DNA of 64,000 nt from Polyporus tsugae (GCA_024305745.1 JAHRBS010000006.1:1304501-1368500); one strand, 5' to 3'; positions 1-12,256 are shown, counted from the stretch's first letter. Made by a program: numbers and translations. Notes: generated by a model not told the origin, from the letters alone.

Positions 1-623
1 TGGGGTTGAGGTCGACGGAGCAGTCCGCGACGTGGCAGCGCTTGTTGTTGTCCACGCGTATAGGGATGTTGAACCCGTCGACGAGCGAGACTGCGCGTGT
101 GGGGTGAGCGTCACCGTCACGGTTGCTGCGCCCCGACGCGTGTGCGGGCTTGGACTCGAAGGGTCACTCACCATCGTAGTAGTCTAGGTTGCCGTCACCC
201 TCGAAGGTGAACTCCGCGACGGTTGCAGGGGGAACACCCGTACCGCTGTGCCTGTCGCACAGGAGACCGCCGTTGCAGCCCCCGTCGAGGCAGGAGTTGG
301 GCCCGGGGTTCTTGGAGAAGTCGCAGTTGCGGCGACCCCAGATGCGGCCCGCCTTCCAGTTGTCGGGGACCTTGAAGCTGACCGTCTTGCCGGGCTTCTG
401 CTCCCATCCTGTGGGGTGGTCTGGGACGGCTGTGCCGGCATGCAGGTCAGTGAATAGCTGTCGTGTAAGTTGTAAGCAAATCAAGTGAAGCGCCCTGGAC
501 ATGTCTGATCACACGTACACCAGGCCAGATGGTGTAGTGGCACTTATTGATAACCTTGAAGGTACGAGCAGTCACGGAAGTGGCCAACGCAAAGGCGACA
601 GTCGCATAAACAAAGGTCTTCAT
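1..623 (-). CDS. Thaumatin-like protein, secreted (3' end cut off by the window edge)
   Basis: Three exons are visible on the minus strand: 519..623, 172..457 and 1..90, separated by GT..AG introns of 61 and 81 nt. The start at 623 is chosen because its first 19 residues (MKTFVYATVAFALATSVTA) form a clear secretion signal. The mature part begins RTFKVINKCHYTIWPG and continues with GWEQKPG and DNWKAGRIWGRRNCDF, the usual N-terminal core of fungal thaumatin-like proteins. It then has several cysteines (CLDGGCNGG, CD) and, across the second junction, DYYDVSLVDGFNIP. Members are extracellular, disulfide-rich proteins, often linked to beta-glucan binding or cell-wall remodelling; a role here is inferred from the family only. 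The C-terminal cysteines lie outside the window. Confidence 0.9.
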
Positions 624-2279
624 CTTGGGTACGGTCTGGTCTGAACGTTGATTGCAAAAGGCAGTAAAGAAAGCTTTGAAGCAAAAGGTATGAAGCGAAA
701 GGGAGGTTTAAGTGAGGCGACAGCGAGATGGAATGGGGATCTCAGACACAAACTGATACCTTTTTAAACATCTCGCAATCCTGCCATGGCGCTCGCCCAA
801 TGGCGATCAGGATCGGACACAAGGTTGTAGAGCCACAGAGGGCCGCGACCGAGGAGGCGCATTCCGCATCAGCGCACGCGTGCGCCCGTAGTCGGGATTG
901 GAACGCTGTCAATCCACCCATCCGCACTCCATCAGATCTCAGACTCCATCCGCCCATTTCCGATAAAAAGTGAACACATTCGAGACAAGCCATGCACCCA
1001 GTGGCTGATATGACGTCGCATAACGACAACAGAGGGCCGGCGTGGAGCCGGCAAACAAGTTGCCAAGCTGTTGGATGCGCGTAACTTAGTTGAATACCGC
1101 CGGCCAGGCAGGCTGAGGCGAGCCATCCGGACCGTACGCTGCGCATCACAGGTACGGTCGTCAAAACGTCCCGACCACCATATGATAACGTAGGTCTTAC
1201 CTTGTGGAGCATCGACCCAACATCGAAAACGTACTGTGCAGATGTATACAATCAACGTTTCTGCTATGGCCCCGTACGGTCTTTTTCTTGGAGTTGCCTT
1301 GGATGCAACGTTACTGCTGCTGCTCCATATCACCCGCCTCTTCCCGGGCCCGGGCTTCAGGCTGTCTCGGAGCTTTGTGCCAAGTTCCCGCTCCGAGAGA
1401 CAACCTTCGCGCAAGTTCAACTGCATATCGCACCGATTACACTCCCTCACTTGCACGGAGACCCCGTACCTAAGGTTAGTGCCGCGCGGACGCGGCAACT
1501 CTCTAGTCTTTTACTTACTGACTTAGGCTTCGCATGCCAGTGACATCTGAGATCAGATGAGGCTTGTGATCACGGTATGGCCCAGTTGACAGAAAGTTCG
1601 GCTACTGATGCTGAAGCAAATGGCCCAAATGTTCTGCACGCGCCACCGTACATCGCTTATGACAATAACAAGAACCGTAAATATACAGTAGAGGGTTTAT
1701 GCATGGTTCGCGGGCCTCCGTTGGATTGCACCTCGCTGGATCTCATGAGAATAGCCCAACTAGCTTATCTGCCATCCAACCTCCCTGGCTAAACTGGAGA
1801 GGCTGCAAAGCTGGGCCACATGGACGAACTATGGACGATCAGATCCTTGGGGCCAGTGGCTACCCCCTGGGCCCTGCATTAGTACAGGACGCCTCTCGTT
1901 GTCATAACGTCGGGAGCACGAAAGGACGCTCACCAGCGAGGAGACACGGTATATTCCAACTATTGGCTCCTGAATATAGTACTGCGGAGGACGTCATCGT
2001 AGGCATGGTCAACCAGTACTACTGTAGTGCGGAATTGGGACCTCCGACACGCTGGACGGGGCTTTCCCACAGCTCGAGCGCCTTGACTTGATCTTCCGGC
2101 AATGGGGGAAGCCGAGCCGAGGGAAGACAGTCTCAGACTGAGACTTGAAGTTGGGGTAAAGCACCTTCCGTTCTGCGGGTTGTCTTCCACCGTTCGACCA
2201 CCACGAAGCAGACGGAGCGCAAAAATGTCTCAAGAGAACCTGCTGAGTGTGTTAAAAGCCTCCAAACGCCAGTCATTTG
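624..2279. other. Intergenic, no gene recognised
   Basis: About 1.65 kb between the thaumatin-like gene and the dehydrogenase. Open frames of up to 188 codons occur on both strands, but none gives a recognisable domain or a convincing exon chain. The promoters of the two divergent flanking genes must lie here. Confidence 0.6.
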
Positions 2280-3770
2280 ATGAAACTGACGGTTATCACA
2301 GACTTCTCGACGTCTGCGCTGTTCGGCGTCAAGGGTAAAGTCGGTGCGTGTCTTCGGTCAAGGTCTCCACGACTCGTAAAGGCGAAACGGTAACGGATGT
2401 ATTCTCAGCCGTCGTTACCGGAGGAGGCTCTGGAATCGGCAGCATGATCGCCTCCGCCTACATCCAAAACGGCGCCAAGGTTTATATCGCGTCGCGCAAA
2501 GAGCAGCAGCTCAAGGAGGTGAGTACTTGCCATATGGTGCTCGCTGCGAATCACGCCCTAGAAGTTTATCTCTCCATCTGTTAACAGGCATGCGATGCCC
2601 TCAACAAGACGGGTCCCGGGAGCTGCCACTACATAGTGGCTGATATCAGCGTGAGCGCGCCCTCGACCGACGCACATTCTGTCGGCGGCGGCGGCTTACA
2701 CTTACGCAATTATAATAGTCCAAGGCTGGTTGCGACGCCCTTGCCAATGCCATCAAGGAGCGAGAGTCCAAGGTGCACGTCCTCGTCAACAACTCGGGGA
2801 CGTCCTGGGGCTCCCCGTTCGACGAGTCAGTAATCTTTCCTTCTTCCACTAGGTCTCGTTGACGACGCGTGATGTTGCAGTTTTCCAGAGCAAGGCTGGG
2901 ATAAGGTCATGGCCCTCAACGTCAAGAGCGCCTTCTACAGTAAGCCGTGTCCCGTAACGTAGCCGAACGTTCCGGTGTGCTGATCAACTCCCTCTCTTTA
3001 CCAGTGACGGCTGCGTGCGTTGCTGCCCTTGAGATCCACCTTCACCAGTCGCTGACGCGCCGCCGCACTTAGTCTCACTCCCCTCCTCGCCAAAGACGCA
3101 ACCTCATTCGACCCAGGCCGCGTCATCAACATCTCGTCCGTCGCGAGCTTCGTCACCGTCGTCGAGGGCGCGCGGGTCGCCGCCGAGGGCACCGGCACCT
3201 GGAGCTGTACGCATAACCACCACCCGTCCCCTCTATCGAGACACGAGACACATTGATTGATCGTATGTGCCCGCAGATGGCGCCAGCAAGGCGGCCCTTA
3301 ACCATCTCACCGTCCTGTTGGCGACGACCCTCGCGAACAAGTTCATCACGGTCAACGCCATCTGCCCCGGGTCAGTCGCACGCGGCATCATCGGTCCTGC
3401 GTAGACTGACTGCCACGTGCCGCCATTCGCAGTGTCTTCCCGTCCAAGATGACCGCGTTTGGCCTTCAGCAGCATGGCTCGGACGGCCTTGCCGCAGGCA
3501 ACCCCTTCGGTACGTGCGCATAACGCCCGAATCTTCGCAATACCCGTGCTGACTAAACGGGTTTCTCAGGCCGCATCGGCCACCCGAGGGATATGGCCGG
3601 CGTCGGTGCGTGTCGCTCTATTGATTTCTCGTCCGTTCACGTGAACGCTCGCCTGATACGTTGTCTGATCAGCACTCTTCCTCGTGAGCCCGGCGGCGGC
3701 GTTCGTTTCTGGGTCTCACATCATCCTCGACGGTGCGAATGCGCATTCAACGATGCGGGCAGCGCTTTAA
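2280..3770 (+). CDS. Short-chain dehydrogenase/reductase (RhlG-like), 11 exons
   Basis: Predicted 283-residue NAD(P)-dependent oxidoreductase. Exons: 2280..2343, 2409..2518, 2588..2650, 2719..2825, 2881..2939, 3005..3014, 3073..3206, 3277..3370, 3433..3509, 3570..3605, 3673..3770; their sum is 852 nt. The Rossmann nucleotide-binding motif TGGGSGIG follows GKVAVV. NNSG replaces the usual NNAG. ISSVAS carries the catalytic serine, and the YGASKAA block gives the catalytic Tyr and Lys. The end (GSHIILDG) is usual for the family. The overall pattern resembles fungal RhlG / 3-oxoacyl-ACP-reductase-like enzymes, but the substrate cannot be read from sequence. Exon 6 is only 10 nt (see findings). 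The start at 2280 gives a short leader before the fold; a spliced upstream start cannot be excluded. Confidence 0.88.
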
Positions 3771-4038
3771 GGGGACAAAACGGCCTGTCCCATAGACTAA
3801 CTATTGTGCTTGGATATGTAGGTTTCCATGTTACGTCCTTGCGCCCATAAGTTGGAGTTGGGATGACTCAGTAATGTTCAATGTCCGAAAGCCGGCAGTG
3901 TGAACTCCGCTTAATTTCCATTTTATGTATCCTGGGCGGCTTCCGCTGATTCGACTTGAACCCGCCGCCAGCTCGCTGGCCTCCCCCTAACATGGTTTGC
4001 AGCACTCCTTCTTTCCAAACATTATCTTCGCTTCCGCT

Positions 4039-6465
4039 ATGTCACATCGTCGAAGCGCACCCTCTTCCAATCCCAATATTCCGCCCTATGTGTGGGCTGG
4101 TTTGGCCGGGGACACCACCGCACTTGACATCCCGGCGGATCGTCTCCGAAAGCACCTCAAAATTCCTGGTAAGTGTACCATACTCTCTATATGACACCGA
4201 AGTCTATTCACGCCCTGTATCAGACGTCACCACCCGCTCTGGGTTGAGGAAGGTCCATACAAACTTCGACAAGGTCAGCCAACGCCTAGACGAGTGCTAT
4301 GTCACTGCGCTCTCGCACGGGGATACCGCAGGTGCTACGCTCGTGTGCGTCATTTGGACCAAGATGGCCGCAGATGTCGTCTTACGGCAGCAGCTGATTC
4401 GTGCAGGTGATGCTACCCGCCCTGCGGACGCTGGAATCGAAGTGACTTACTGACATCTGTTGATCGCTGTGCTTCCTAGGGTTGATTCCGAAAATCATAC
4501 CGCTGTTTGGTCTGCCGTACACGGGTGGTCTGGCGGAGGAGCTGATGAAAGCCTTAATACGGAACACGGACGGTGCTAACGCCGAGGAATTCGCCTTGGA
4601 GATATTCCGGCACAATCTGGATATCGTCAGGATCCTGCGGGACCATCCAGACGACGCAGATGTCTCGGACTGCACCATCATGGCTCTTGCACAAGGCTTC
4701 CTCCACACTATTCTCCGCCACAGTTCATCGCACCCCAGCGTTTTCGACGACGCGTGTCTCGTTCCTGTCCTTTCGGCCCTCCTCGATACGCTCCGCAACC
4801 CCCCGGAGCTCCTCCCGGAAGCCACGCTCAACGTCGCGATGATCATTCTTGCGAGGGTACCACCCGTATGTCCTGCACGTTGCCGACTAAAAGACATCCC
4901 CTCCCTTCTCGCATACTACGCCGCCCTCTCGCGCAGTCGTCACCTGCGGGCACGGTGCAATTCCATAGCCACGGTTCGGCACCTTGCCCGCGCCGAGCTC
5001 GAGCCGGTGCTGCACGGGGACGAGAGTATCCAGCCCATCGTGACCCGCTCGGGCGATATGGCAGGACGTGTATACACCAGTCAGGAAGAGCTCCTCGCTG
5101 TGTTTCCTGAAGACCTGCGATCTCTGATTCTTACCTCCGGCGTCGACACCTGTGAGTGCGTTGTCCAATTTAGGTCCAGCTCCGACGCTGCCAGCGCCTT
5201 GTCCCAGACTACCGGGATTACGATCTCTGTGCGTTGGGACTGCGTCTCGCAGAGCTTCTGCAGCTCGCGGAACCCGTCATTGATCCCGACGCCGACGTCG
5301 ACCTCCCACACCGGCACGCCTCGGACGGCACTAAGCTGAAGCAGCTGGATGTCTTGCCCCTCTGCGCCCCGGCGCTTGCGGAGAGACAGGGTTCCGCGGA
5401 GCTGGACGCAGCTGACGTCCTCAGGCTTCACTACCTCCTCGCGACGCAAGCCGATCCCAAGCAGGTGTATCTCCGCGCGCAGCACGCGATGCGGCGCAAC
5501 CCCAACCTCGCATATGCGCACTACGCCTACGCCATGTCCTTCTCCCTCTCTGCCGCGGACGTCGTGCTCAGACTCCGCGAGATCAAGAACGCCGTCGGAT
5601 GCGACGGCCAGACGCCCTTCCTGCAGCACCAGCTCATCTGCCGGGCAGTACAGGTCGCCGGAGAACACGCCTTCAGCCTCTTGCATGGGGTCGTCGACGT
5701 CACGCGGGAACCGGAGCGGCTCGCGATGACGTACTTCAGACACGCGCTCGACGCGGCGAACGTCTATCTCCAGCTCGCCCCGCCGGACGCGCGCCAGCTC
5801 CCTATGGTGTTGAGCTGGTATATCGTTCTCAAGCTCGTTGCCGAAGCGCCGCGGCCGCGCGAGGACCTGTCCGATTACGAAGTACGTACACCCTAATCCT
5901 GGCCTGTCCCGACGAGCTGTATGGTCTGACAGCTTGGTCTCCACGTTTCGTAGCCTCTGCTCGAGAGAATTCGGACGGCGGAAAGGTTTGCGGGGGTCCT
6001 TGACCGTCCGCCGACGAAGACCCTCATTCAGCTCACCCGAGAATGGCTGTTCGAGCAATACCGGAGCGGTTCCATTCGACAGTGGGACCGTCTCATAGCG
6101 CGCCTCGGGGGGATGGGTACGTCTTTGCTGCTGCTCCTATGGCGCGTGATAACTTAATCATTTTCGTTTTACCAGACGACGACGTATCTGAGCTCATCAA
6201 CGCGCCTCTGCCGGCCTTTTCGTTCGCAAGCGTCACCGCGAACAGGGTGCGGTTAGACCAGTGTTCGTGGTGCAAGAACTCGACGGTCTCCCTGAAGAAG
6301 TGTTTGCGCTGTAAAGAAGCACGGTGAGTGTCTTCTTTGGTGCAGATAGATCTCAAGGCTTCGCGACGCTGACGTGCTACATGACCGACAAGTTATTGCA
6401 GCATGACCTGCCAGAAGGCTGATTGGCCGCGGCACAAAGTGCCATGCCGGTCGGCACCTGTGTAA
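4039..6465 (+). CDS. MYND-type zinc-finger protein
   Basis: Predicted 677-residue protein in seven exons: 4039..4168, 4224..4406, 4480..5151, 5208..5881, 5954..6116, 6176..6323, 6402..6465 (2034 nt). The last two exons encode a MYND finger: CSWCKN, then CLRCKEARMTCQKADWPRHK and a final VPC, with the C-C, C-C, C-C, H-C spacing of the family. The long N-terminal part is helical and repeat-like and may be an armadillo-type or TPR-like scaffold (for example LFGLPYTGGLAEELMKALIR near residue 110). It has no catalytic motif I recognise. MYND fingers usually bind proline-rich partners. Such MYND-tailed proteins are common and mostly uncharacterised in Agaricomycetes. An alternative in-frame ATG exists at 3997; 4039 was preferred because its context leads directly into the conserved-looking segment. 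Confidence 0.82.
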
Positions 6466-7039
6466 CGTTGTTACGTTACATTGACTTACATCATGGGCAA
6501 GCCATACCTATCTCCGATATTGTTTGATCTCAGCGGACTCAGAACCGAGTCAATACAATCATACGATTCTACGAATTTGAATGTTGATCTCTGCGGATGG
6601 CTTGCTGGCGATGACTCGGACCCCCCGTCGGCCGCAGCGATAACTATGCATGCGGGTGCCGAGTGGCAAACCGATATTAGATGCGGGTCATTCAGAACTT
6701 GAGGTTGAGTGAATGCTGGACGCAACAGACAATTAAAGGATTGGTCTACAATTGGATGAGACAGCGGCATGGAGCGACATGCGTGGGATAGCAATACGTA
6801 TGGGCGGGAAAGCAACATGAGAGGTATGAGTATGGAAGCGAGATGGGAAAAAGGGTGCATCGAGGGAAACGGGTCTGTGCATGTATGCGAGGATGATGAA
6901 TGACTGGACAGATGTGATCGAGCGCAAAAACAATGACTCGATTGGGAAAAGTGGTAGAGAATCAGGGTAGGTGTTCTGCAACAGAATCAACAGCTTCTAC
7001 ACGACAAGAAGGACTTTACCACCGGGGAGAGAGAGAACC
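6466..7039. other. Convergent intergenic region
   Basis: 574 bp between the 3' ends of the MYND gene and FunK1 copy A. It should hold both terminators. Nothing else is seen. Confidence 0.6.
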
Positions 7040-9875
7040 TTAAGCGTCGTTCTCCTCGTCATCTTCCTCGATGGAGAGCGGTGTACCGGAGCAGCTCTTC
7101 ACGCGCTTGCTCCTACGTCCCGCCTGGCGATCACTCTTGCGTTTCGGGTCGATGATGACAGGTGGTTCCGCCGCTACGTTACGCGTCCTGGACCTCGTGG
7201 ACGGCCCAGCGAGCTCTACGGAAGGTCGACCTCCCTCGATCTCCATCCGCTGGTTACCTCCGCGGGAGCCTCTCGTCTGACTTCCGCGCTTCGTGGCTAC
7301 GACTCTAGACGCTGATCCTGTGGCCGAGCCAGAAGCTTTAAGCTGCGCAGAGAGTCGACTCATGGTGGCCTTTGTCTCCGACGCGGTGATGGGACGCGTC
7401 TGAGATGGATCCAGAGGGATGGGATTGCCCTCGTGCTCGACCAAGTACTGCAGGATGAGGCGTTGGACGGCCTCGTGGAGATGGTCTTGCGGAAGGCCAT
7501 CCTGCCAGAGAGCGTACTCAGGGTTGACGTGCATCGAGACCCTACAGAGCAACACCGCCACGTCCTTCATCTCGGGGGGCAGGATCTTTTCCCATGCGAC
7601 GGCATCCTTGTTAAGAAAGCTTTGGCGAAGATCTTCGGCGTGATCGTCCGCATCCTTCGGAATCTGGTGGCTTTCAAAAATCTCCCAGGCCTGAGCCAAA
7701 CGCTTTAAAGCGTCGGAGTCCGGCTTGTAGCCTTCCGGGTAGAGTCGGAGAAGAGCGGATATCATGGCCCAATAGATCGACTCAACGTCGTGCTCCGGTC
7801 GATGATAAAGCGGGGGAGGTTCAGCTGATTGCGTGGGAGTGGCGTACGGATCTACCAAGGGAGGAGGGAGCGCGCCATGAAGTGTACCCTTCTTGTCGTT
7901 GTAGCTCTGGTAACGCTCTTCGCCGTGAGCGCGGATATAGAGGTCTAGTGCCGTACCGGAGAGCTCGGGCATGGCAGGACAAACGCGGTAGATGAGACCC
8001 TTCAACACCTTCCCGGCACATACACCTCGAGCGATATACATGGGAGTGCCCTAAAGCGATATGTCAGACGAGACATTGTAGAACGAAATGTGGAAGCGCA
8101 CAGTGCGTTGGGTAAGTTCTTCGGGATTAGGGACGGGGAGATCAAGCCGTGCAGAGTTGTCGTAGTCAATCACCAAACATGCAGGGAAGCGCTCCACCAC
8201 AGGCCTGGCAATATGTTAGCCACCAATGCCTTTTGCCCCAGTGACAGCAACGTATCTCACCGTATGGTTCCCGCGAGCACGTCCTCGATGGTTGGTGGTA
8301 AGTCTTCCATAACAGGCCGTCCAACCGCGTTCCCCCACTTGGGATACATGAGAATGTTGTAGATACTCATGTCACGGTGAAGTATGTTGCGCGTGACCAA
8401 CTGGGTACGGTGTACTAGGATGTACGTATCAGAGTTTGCACGTGTGACATTCCAAGATGCACATACCTTCGAGAGCGTCGAAAACTGTTTTCAACAGGTC
8501 GTTGACACTCCCAGCCTTCAAGAGACGTGAACCGGTGTCGAGCAGCGAGAAACGTTCCCGCGACCTGAGATATACGTCACCCATCAAAATAAACTTCAGA
8601 ACCCCACCGTCTGCATCCAAGACAGTTGCATAGCCCTTCAGGCGCACGGCCCCGAAGAGGTCTCCTTCTGCGTGTAAATGCTCTAGGATGTCCTCCTCCT
8701 TGAAGCGACGCCCGACGTGGCGGTAGCCGTCTTTGATGATGACGCGCTCGCCGCTTGAGTCCTCGATGTCAAAGATGTTGGTAAGTCTGCCCCAGGGCTC
8801 TCCTATGAAGAGGAACCGGCCGTTGCTGTGTCTCTCTCCACCAAAGTGGATCTCCCACGAGGGGAACGCGCAGGGTTCGTCGTCAGGTTCAGACCAGCGG
8901 ATGGTGTCGTCCCACAAGAAGTGGTTGGCAGGAGGCTGGTAGTGGGAGTAGATGTAGGCCGCGAGGAGATTGGTGTTCGTCCACAGAGTCTTAGGGGAGG
9001 CGAAGACACCGGTCGGGTCGGAGTAGAGGACCTGGTACCACTGAGGCTTGATGACAAGGACGTAGAACCCAGGGCGATCCGGACGAGCCTGGTGATGGCG
9101 GTAGGCATAGGTGGTAGCCTGTCGACGTCCGCCGCCATTGGTCTCGGACTTCGCCTCGACGATAGCCTCGACACGATGGTGAGGAACCCCTTTGTAGACA
9201 CCCTGAGCGTCCTTCTTGTCCTTGAAAATGTCGATGTCGTAGACACCGAGGAGGTCGGGAGCGTCCTTGGCATCGCTGAGAGCGTCGTTAGGGAAGTGGG
9301 TGGGTGCCGTGGAATGATGGTCGATGAACGTGAGGTGCCCCGGTCTACCCTTGCGGATGTGCTGACGTTCCTTGTGCGCGTCCTTCTGTGCTCTGTCGAG
9401 GGTCTCTGTAAAGTGATCTGTTATCAAGAGGTGCCACAATCTCTACGACAATGAAAAACGTACTGTAGACCTCCTTGCTGATCGCTGTCAGGAGGGAGGC
9501 GGCGGGCATGTACATCTTCGGCTCCGACGTACCAGCCTCGCGAATCTCGTCGACATATGCGTTCATCTCCTCGGTGAGTTCGAATGATGCGGGGGATGCG
9601 CGGAGGTGTTTGTCGAGAAAGTCCTCGCAGATGCTATTGTCCTGGACGACTTCATGTGCTTCTATCGCCTTCCGGTTAGTCGGCCGTGGTATGGAAGCTT
9701 TGAGTGGAGAAGATTGAAAGAGAGCAAACGCACGAGAGCTCTGATCAGTCGAAGACTGTCCACGATTATCGTCGTTGACCTCAGAAGCCTCCGCCAGTGG
9801 CGGAGGCGTTCGAGGGGCACTCGGATACTCGATGGACGACATTGGACTGTGTGAGCTGGGAAACACAACAGTCAT
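7040..9875 (-). CDS. FunK1 fungal-type protein kinase, copy A (full length)
   Basis: Predicted 876-residue kinase in five exons: 9464..9875, 8467..9417, 8261..8414, 8102..8204, 7040..8050 (2631 nt). The N-terminal region carries the FunK1-typical EAKSE..GGGRRQ and FYVLVIKPQW blocks and the glycine-containing FIGEPWGR. The catalytic loop is LHRDMSIYNILMYP, the metal-binding region is VIDYDNSAR, and GTPMYIARG opens the activation/C-lobe part, followed by YHRPEHDVESIYWAM. The tail has a basic bipartite cluster (DPKRKSDRQ..RRSKRVK) and ends in acidic residues, suggesting a nuclear protein. FunK1 kinases are a lineage expanded in Agaricomycetes; targets are unknown. The gene is nearly identical in architecture to copy D at 42347..45144 and shares its promoter. 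No frame break was found. Confidence 0.92.
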
Positions 9876-10440
9876 CTTCGTTCGCTTTATATATCTCCTG
9901 GAGGTGCTGCGAGGGTGGGAAAAGGCGGAGGGGGTCGTTGGCTGTAAGTTACGGCGGTGGTGGTGACTGCTCGAGTGCCGCTGCCACGGACGGCCAAGTG
10001 GCAACTTCAACTTCAACTTCGACTCCTGCCCAATTTGGCATGCTGTGCAAATCAGCGCTCAAGCGCTCGTCCTTTGTTTACTTGTCCCGCGCCCCAGATG
10101 GCCAAATCCACGCAGCTACTAGCCAATATTGCCTTGTTGAAAGCGGATTTCGGGATCTCTTTTGGCAGACAATAGCGTGGTGTTGTCGTGCAGATGTCCT
10201 TCATTGTTGTCCCTAGGAGTCAATATCGATCATTCGATCATGTCCCCCAACCACCGTGACTGGCAGGCTTCAGGCTCATGCCAGCATGAGGCGGCAGTCT
10301 GTGCGGCCAAAAGGTGCCACTAGCTATAGCATCCAGTGTATTTGTCGGAGCCACTCTTGCCAATTGGGCTGAGATGACCCCAAAATGCACGGGCTCTTTC
10401 CTTTGTGGGATTAAATTAGTGTGAAATGGTCCTCCTGGGC
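9876..10440 (-). repeat. Upstream block of copy A, duplicated in front of copy D
   Basis: Read on the minus strand, this segment aligns by eye, with gaps, to 41815..42346 on the plus strand. Shared landmarks include the CTTCAA-type tandem (ACTTCAACTTCAACTTCGAC), a GCCCAATTTGGCATGCTGTG run, CACTGGATG and the TATATAAAG box. The homology fades around 10440. It shows that the FunK1 gene was duplicated together with about half a kilobase of regulatory DNA. Confidence 0.75.
9885..9893 (-). promoter_or_regulatory. TATA-like box of FunK1 copy A
   Basis: The TATATAAAG motif on the minus strand lies only 9 nt before the annotated ATG and is conserved at the same distance in copy D. If it works as a TATA box, transcription would start inside the first codons and translation would begin at the in-frame Met about 12 codons on (MSSIEYPS). 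Confidence 0.45.
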
Positions 10441-10560
10441 ATGGTAATGCCACTATCGCACCGGCAAAACCGTCCAACCTGCTCTCGAACAAGGCACCAC
10501 AACTCGGCCAAATCATGGCCATCACGGCGGGCATTCGGCTATTTTCGACATGTATCGAGC

Positions 10561-11034
10561 ATGTATGCCCCCGATAGTGCTGATTCGAACCTGCAGCCGA
10601 AGCACAACTCCACGGTGCTTAGTTTGGAGCTTCTGCGCCGCTACACCCAGCTCAGCAACAAGTACACCCAGGATCCAATAGGCTCGGGTGTCATGGATGA
10701 CCCGCAGAACAACATCTCGCTCTCCCTCATGGCCCACTGCAAGTTCGACAGATTTGGATTCGTCTTTGTCCCCACACAGGTTCGCGTCGCCTCTTCTGTT
10801 GTATGGCTCGGTCTCTAGTTCATACTCCCTGCTCAACTCGCGCTTTCCGAACAGACTCCGAACACGTACCAAGTGAAGGTGTCTCGGTTCGCGGGGCCAG
10901 ACACGCTCCCAGACACCGTCACCTTCGAAGATCACAGTGGCGGAGTCGACGACCATGGGCAGCTTGTGCCCCCCGTCACATCACGGAAACGGCGTCGAGG
11001 TCATAAGGATAGCCACTTATTCGAGACCTTGTAA
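10561..11034 (+). pseudogene. Remnant of an HNH-nuclease-domain-like gene (C-terminal part)
   Basis: Two exons, 10561..10779 and 10855..11034, join in phase 0 across a 75-nt GT..AG intron. The product contains MDDPQNN, then AHCKFDRFGFVFVPTQ, TPNTYQVKV and LPDTVTF. This matches the C-terminal half of basidiomycete HNH-type proteins (DxxxN, H...FD, PT.....Y.V, lPdtVtF). The upstream half with the zinc-binding and first histidine region is missing: the frame enters the duplicated FunK1 promoter block about 120 bp upstream. I read it as a gene truncated by that insertion. It could also be a short functional gene; the family assignment rests on a weak motif pattern. Confidence 0.4.
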
Positions 11035-12256
11035 GGGTTTATAAGCCAGGATAATAATCTGATAATCTCGTAATCGGTAGTAAGATCAATGAAATTGTTC
11101 CGGTGATGGCGACGTCAGTTCATGGTTGCGCGCCTCACAGCCCTCTTCGAATCCACTTCCAATGTCCCTCCAATGCTCTTGCAACTCGCCGCAATTCCTC
11201 GTCGTCGTTGTCACTGCTTCGCACAATCAGGGTAAATGAGCGCTCCCCTTGGACTCCCGGACGTTCTCGGATGGCAACGGTTGTGGAACTGTACAGGACC
11301 ACGTCGGAGCTTCAATCAAGTTGAGTCCCCTTCGTCCCGCTCGATTCTCCTTCGTCCAAGTACCTCATTTCTCTCTTTCATCTACACACATGGCTCACGC
11401 TAACCTAGTTGCTTATACAGGAACCTTTACTTCTACCTCAAGCCTCCTACAAGTAGGTCACTACCCGGTGAAGTCCCACCCAGTCTCTCTTGCACTGTCC
11501 GGCTCTCGCGCTCGCCGTCTTTGAGTCTTGGGCTCGCCGTTGGTGCCTCTGTCCTAGACTAGGCCTCTCCTAGGCTGTTGTTTTGGTATCTTCTGATCTA
11601 TGGTCTGATGTCTCTGCTGGTACGTCTGGAGTGGATACCTTGGGCTCGCGGTCGCTCAGGGTGGTGCTCGCTGCTGCCATCATCTATAGCATACCTCTCT
11701 TGGCTCTTGGCTAGCCTATCTGGAGCATCAATTTGTGCTGGCTAAGGCTGTTGTGTAGTCACACGTAAGGTAAGTCCCTATGTATTACTATGCATATCTG
11801 TTCTCTCCTCTGTCATCTGCGCTGTATCACCGAAGCTACTGGTAGCTGGTGTGTCTGCTTCTACATTGGTACATCGTTCTCAGGCCCTGTAGTTGTCTGC
11901 AAGTGTTGCCTCCCGGCAACAGATTTGTGCCTAGGTTCCGTATATAGTTGATGTACAGTACTGTAGTTTGCGAGAAAATGCAGTCATTTCATTCGTAATC
12001 CGTGCGCTATCATGTGTGGCAAACAGCATAGTAACCAGACCCAACCAAGGGAAGCTCTACATATTGTTGGATGCCTAGGTACACTTGGACAACTTGGAAC
12101 ATGTACGGTCATTGCATTGATTTTGTCACATTGCAATGTCCTTGCGATGTACTTGGAAGCTTTCCAGTGCCGGAATAGCGGGATTATAATGGATTCCGAA
12201 GTGGCAATGATTACACTCATCAAAATCTGATTACAACGGTTTCTAACATCATAACA
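11035..12256. other. Intergenic, pyrimidine-rich, no gene recognised
   Basis: 1.2 kb without a convincing exon chain. The stretch from about 11340 to 11950 is rich in CT and CTC/GGCTC repeats and looks like decayed non-coding or transposon-derived DNA, but no terminal repeats or transposase motifs could be identified. Confidence 0.5.

Noticed and set aside
932..1498. 188-codon minus-strand ORF in the left intergenic region
   Set aside because: No motif, no splice support, composition like random GC-rich sequence.
5081..6058. 325-codon minus-strand ORF
   Set aside because: Antisense of exons 3-5 of the MYND gene, whose plus-strand exons splice cleanly; no domain in the antisense product.
10545..10590. 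tRNA-like TTCGAA loop on the minus strand
   Set aside because: The flanking five bases do not pair as a T-stem, and no anticodon arm follows.
11340..11950. Possible LTR or retroelement fragment
   Set aside because: CT-rich, repeat-like sequence but no paired terminal repeats, primer-binding site or coding remnants were found.
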